Below are positions 45,714 to 47,248 of a stretch of 47,248 bases of DNA, piece after piece (positions within the stretch are counted from its first letter, which is position 1; each line of letters starts with the position of its first letter). Where the stretch lies: NCBI GenBank assembly GCA_049670425.1, contig JBATTG010000174.1, forward strand, positions 1 to 47,248, written 5' to 3'. The notes below the pieces were generated by a model, which ran no database searches, was not told the DNA's origin, and saw only the letters and a program-made list of their open reading frames with translations. This DNA comes from Proteocatella sp049670425. GTDB lineage: Bacteria > Bacillota > Clostridia > Peptostreptococcales > Filifactoraceae. Made by a program: the position numbers and the translations under genes.

Positions 45714-45968
45714 CTACTTTTCTCCTGTTTTGGAGACAACTACCTTGACGTTTATTCCTCTTATCATGCCCAGCTTTCCTGAAAGACTGCTTATTACGTT
45801 TTGAGGGGCATCAATCACCACCGAGATTATTCCTATATTCTTCTGTCTGTATGGGATTCCCATCCTTCCTATTATGTACTGCGAAAATTCGTGCAAAAGC
45901 TCGTTCGTTGGTGAACTGCTCTCCAGATCCTCTACGATTATGCTTACTACTGCTATCTTGGTTTCCAT
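45714..45968 (-). CDS. TM1266-like iron-only hydrogenase system regulator (ACT/NikR-like fold)
   Basis: 84 residues, start after GGGGGT. The sequence KIAVVSIIVEDLESSSPTNE and later RMGIPYRQKNIGIISVVID fit the TM1266 family, small ACT-like proteins next to hyd genes and thought to regulate the system. It is the first gene of the hyd operon. No DNA-binding domain is visible. The regulatory role is by family and context only. Confidence 0.88.
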   Translation of the reverse strand: METKIAVVSIIVEDLESSSPTNELLHEFSQYIIGRMGIPYRQKNIGIISVVIDAPQNVISSLSGKLGMIRGINVKVVVSKTGEK

Positions 45969-45997
45969 TGTTACCCCCTGTTTGATTTTTGAAAATA

Positions 45998-46023
45998 AAA
46001 AAACACACCATTTCTGATGTGTG
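45998..46023 (-). terminator. Terminator between hyd leader and the operon
   Basis: On minus, ACACATCA-GAAA-TGGTGTGT forms an eight-pair stem (one G-T), followed by seven T. It lies only ~30 bases upstream of the TM1266-like start, so it could act as an attenuator. Confidence 0.85.
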
Positions 46024-46278
46024 GATGAGCAAATTTAATATATCGCAAAATCAAGCAGGTATGCTTTAGCAGACTTCCTTTGTTTACAGGACTTCTGAAC
46101 TTCCTTCTTGATATATGTACTATTATTAATTTCACTTTATCCCAGGCTTTACCCTCGAGCAATCAGAAAAACTCTTGTTTTATTTGTTGTGTCTTCTTTG
46201 CATTATGTCGTTTTCCAACAATAATCCTTTGCGGTCAGGCTTGCCTTTGCGGTCAGGATGCTGTTTGGATTTTAATTT
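46024..46278 (-). ncRNA. ~250-nt non-coding leader or small RNA before the hyd operon
   Basis: A transcript from the promoter at 46285-46313 would run ~250 bases to the terminator without a convincing gene. A 63-codon open frame (46162-45971) runs through the terminator and lacks a clear ribosome-binding site. I could not match it to a known riboswitch or to 6S RNA. TTTCTGAT (46169-46162 on minus) can pair with ATCAGAAA of the terminator and is a possible antiterminator. Confidence 0.5.
46226..46257. repeat. 14-bp direct repeat in the hyd leader
   Basis: CCTTTGCGGTCAGG occurs at 46226-46239 and again at 46244-46257, separated by CTTG, with an 18-bp period. It lies 20-50 bases after the predicted transcription start. 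Confidence 0.8.
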
Positions 46279-46284
46279 AATAAT

Positions 46285-46313
46285 ATTATATGTCATTGAC
46301 AAAGAATTGTCAA
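46285..46313 (-). promoter_or_regulatory. Consensus sigma-A promoter upstream of the hyd operon
   Basis: On minus, TTGACA (46313-46308), 17 bases, TATAAT (46290-46285): both boxes and spacing are perfect. The -35 box lies within an 18-bp palindrome TTGACAAAGAATTGTCAA (46296-46313), a possible operator. Confidence 0.85.
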
Positions 46314-46418
46314 GCTGTAAAATCAAAATTTAATCTTCGATATGTTGGGTATGAATTATGTATATTACCGATATTCAAAACCTAATCAACCATAGCCATT
46401 AGAAAGTGAGGATTTATA

Positions 46419-46877
46419 ATGAAAGAATACAATCGCGAATATAAAAAACCCCTGGATTCCATCCTGAAACATAAACTTACCACCCTTCAATACAGCGTCA
46501 CCCAGCTCGGCCATACCGAGAGCGCCTTTGACAATGAATACTGGAATTTTTTCGAAAAAGGAATCTATGTTGACGTTGCTACAGGTGAGCCTCTGTTTTT
46601 ATCTCAGGACAAGTTCAAGTCTTCCTGCGGCTGGCCAAGTTTTTCCAGAGCCATAACTCCCCATGCCGTGACTTACAGAGAAGACAGCACCTTTAGCATG
46701 AAACGAACCGAAGTAAAAAGTGCAATCGGAGGCAGCCATCTGGGTCATGTATTTGACGATGGCCCCAAAGAAAAAGGCGGCAGGAGATTCTGCATCAACA
46801 GCGCCGCCATAAAATTCATCCCTTTTGATGATATGGAAGAAAATGGCTATGGCAATTTGAAGACTTTTGTAGATTAG
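46419..46877 (+). CDS. msrB: Peptide-methionine (R)-S-oxide reductase
   Basis: 152 residues, start after GTGAGG. It has the MsrB motifs SSCGWPSFSRAI, MKRTEVKSAIGGSHLGHVFDDGP and the catalytic Cys of RRFCINSAAIKF. The CxxC zinc-binding pairs of some members are absent (YVDVATGEPLF). It reduces methionine-R-sulfoxide in proteins. It is divergent from the hyd operon, and no msrA is in the window. Confidence 0.96.
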   Translation: MKEYNREYKKPLDSILKHKLTTLQYSVTQLGHTESAFDNEYWNFFEKGIYVDVATGEPLFLSQDKFKSSCGWPSFSRAITPHAVTYREDSTFSMKRTEVKSAIGGSHLGHVFDDGPKEKGGRRFCINSAAIKFIPFDDMEENGYGNLKTFVD

Positions 46878-47068
46878 ATTCTTTTCTGCAGAGATATATG
46901 CCTTTCTTATCAATGAAAAACAAATGAAAAAGCTCAGTAAAAAACTTATATTGTTTTTCTTTATAACATCTATAATTTCTATCTATTTTCAAATTGTTTC
47001 TTATTGTGTTATTATGATTAAGATATATTTTTTTGTTTAATCAAATAAAAGGAAGCTATTAAATCTAT

Positions 47069-47248
47069 ATGAAAAATAAAAACATCGTAATTCCAACTCT
47101 CATCATCGCTCTAAATATAGGTATTATTACAACAATACTGCCTATATTTTTTAATGTCCCAAAATATATATATGCAAATATAGCTGCCCCTTTAATTGTT
47201 TCCATGGGGTGTGGTCCTTTTGTAGGTTTTGTTTACATACTGCTATAC
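47069..47248 (+). CDS. Membrane protein, 3' truncated by window edge (possible ECF-type S component)
   Basis: Sixty codons are visible from the ATG at 47069 to the end of the window. They are very hydrophobic (IVIPTLIIALNIGIITTILPIFF, then GPFVGFVYILLY), giving about two membrane segments. AAGGAA lies about 15 bases upstream, rather far. The wording resembles ECF S components, but too little is present to assign it. Confidence 0.45.
   Translation, partial: MKNKNIVIPTLIIALNIGIITTILPIFFNVPKYIYANIAAPLIVSMGCGPFVGFVYILLY

Noticed and set aside
45971..46162. A 63-residue gene in the hyd leader
   Set aside because: No ribosome-binding site or recognisable product. The frame runs through the terminator hairpin and its T-run.
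46226..46257. A CRISPR array
   Set aside because: Only two copies with a four-base spacer, and no cas genes in the window.

Overview
The window looks like the chromosome of a low-GC, anaerobic, amino-acid-fermenting member of the Clostridia. The evidence is Clostridia-type Shine-Dalgarno sites (AGGAGG), many hairpin-plus-T terminators, [FeFe]-hydrogenase maturation genes, a sigma-54-controlled catabolic cluster, c-di-GMP enzymes, an IStron, and a TudS/ECF pair like Clostridioides difficile CD3072/CD3073. The species cannot be fixed from the sequence alone. No rRNA, tRNA or CRISPR array was seen.

Layout. 1-4.4 kb: the 3' part of a conserved clostridial protein and a convergent SNF2 helicase/SWIM zinc-finger pair. 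4.6-6.0 kb: an ECF transporter S component divergent from a TudS-like desulfidase. 6.1-11.0 kb: an AT-rich restriction-modification island with a Sau3AI-type C5 methyltransferase and nuclease (predicted GATC), a PUA-like/PD-(D/E)XK nuclease and an HNH nuclease. 11.1-15.8 kb: a bacterial SLC12-type cotransporter, an APC amino-acid permease and a divergent HTH-cupin regulator. 16-18.7 kb: a Cache-GGDEF-EAL protein. 19.0-20.6 kb: thiM-thiE behind a TPP riboswitch with a terminator.

20.7-29.6 kb: a probable sigma-54 regulon. Two -24/-12 promoters, each preceded by TTGTCA/TTGACA repeats about 30 bp apart, drive an NhaC-type transporter on one side. On the other they drive an SDR - GcvPA-like - GcvPB-like - ATP-NAD-kinase operon. 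The activator gene sits beside the operon promoter. The P-protein-like subunits diverge at usually invariant motifs, and no gcvT or gcvH is present, so the substrate is unknown and may not be glycine.

29.8-38.0 kb: a three-gene operon encoding a di-iron/MBL-fold-GGDEF-REC regulator, a HEAT-repeat membrane family-2 glycosyltransferase and a membrane-anchored glycoside hydrolase. This is a candidate undescribed exopolysaccharide system with an oxygen or redox sensor. 38.1-39.6 kb: pirin and a small lipoprotein.

39.7-46.3 kb: the [FeFe]-hydrogenase maturation operon (TM1266-like regulator, hydE, hydG, hydF). hydF is interrupted by a 2.2-kb IStron (group I intron plus TnpB) inserted directly after TTGAT. 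Removing 39994-42226 joins the two hydF parts exactly in frame and rebuilds the HydF cluster motif CxHx46HCxxC, so the organism probably relies on RNA splicing to make HydF. The operon has a perfect sigma-A promoter and a ~250-nt leader ending in a terminator. The window closes with msrB and the start of a membrane protein.
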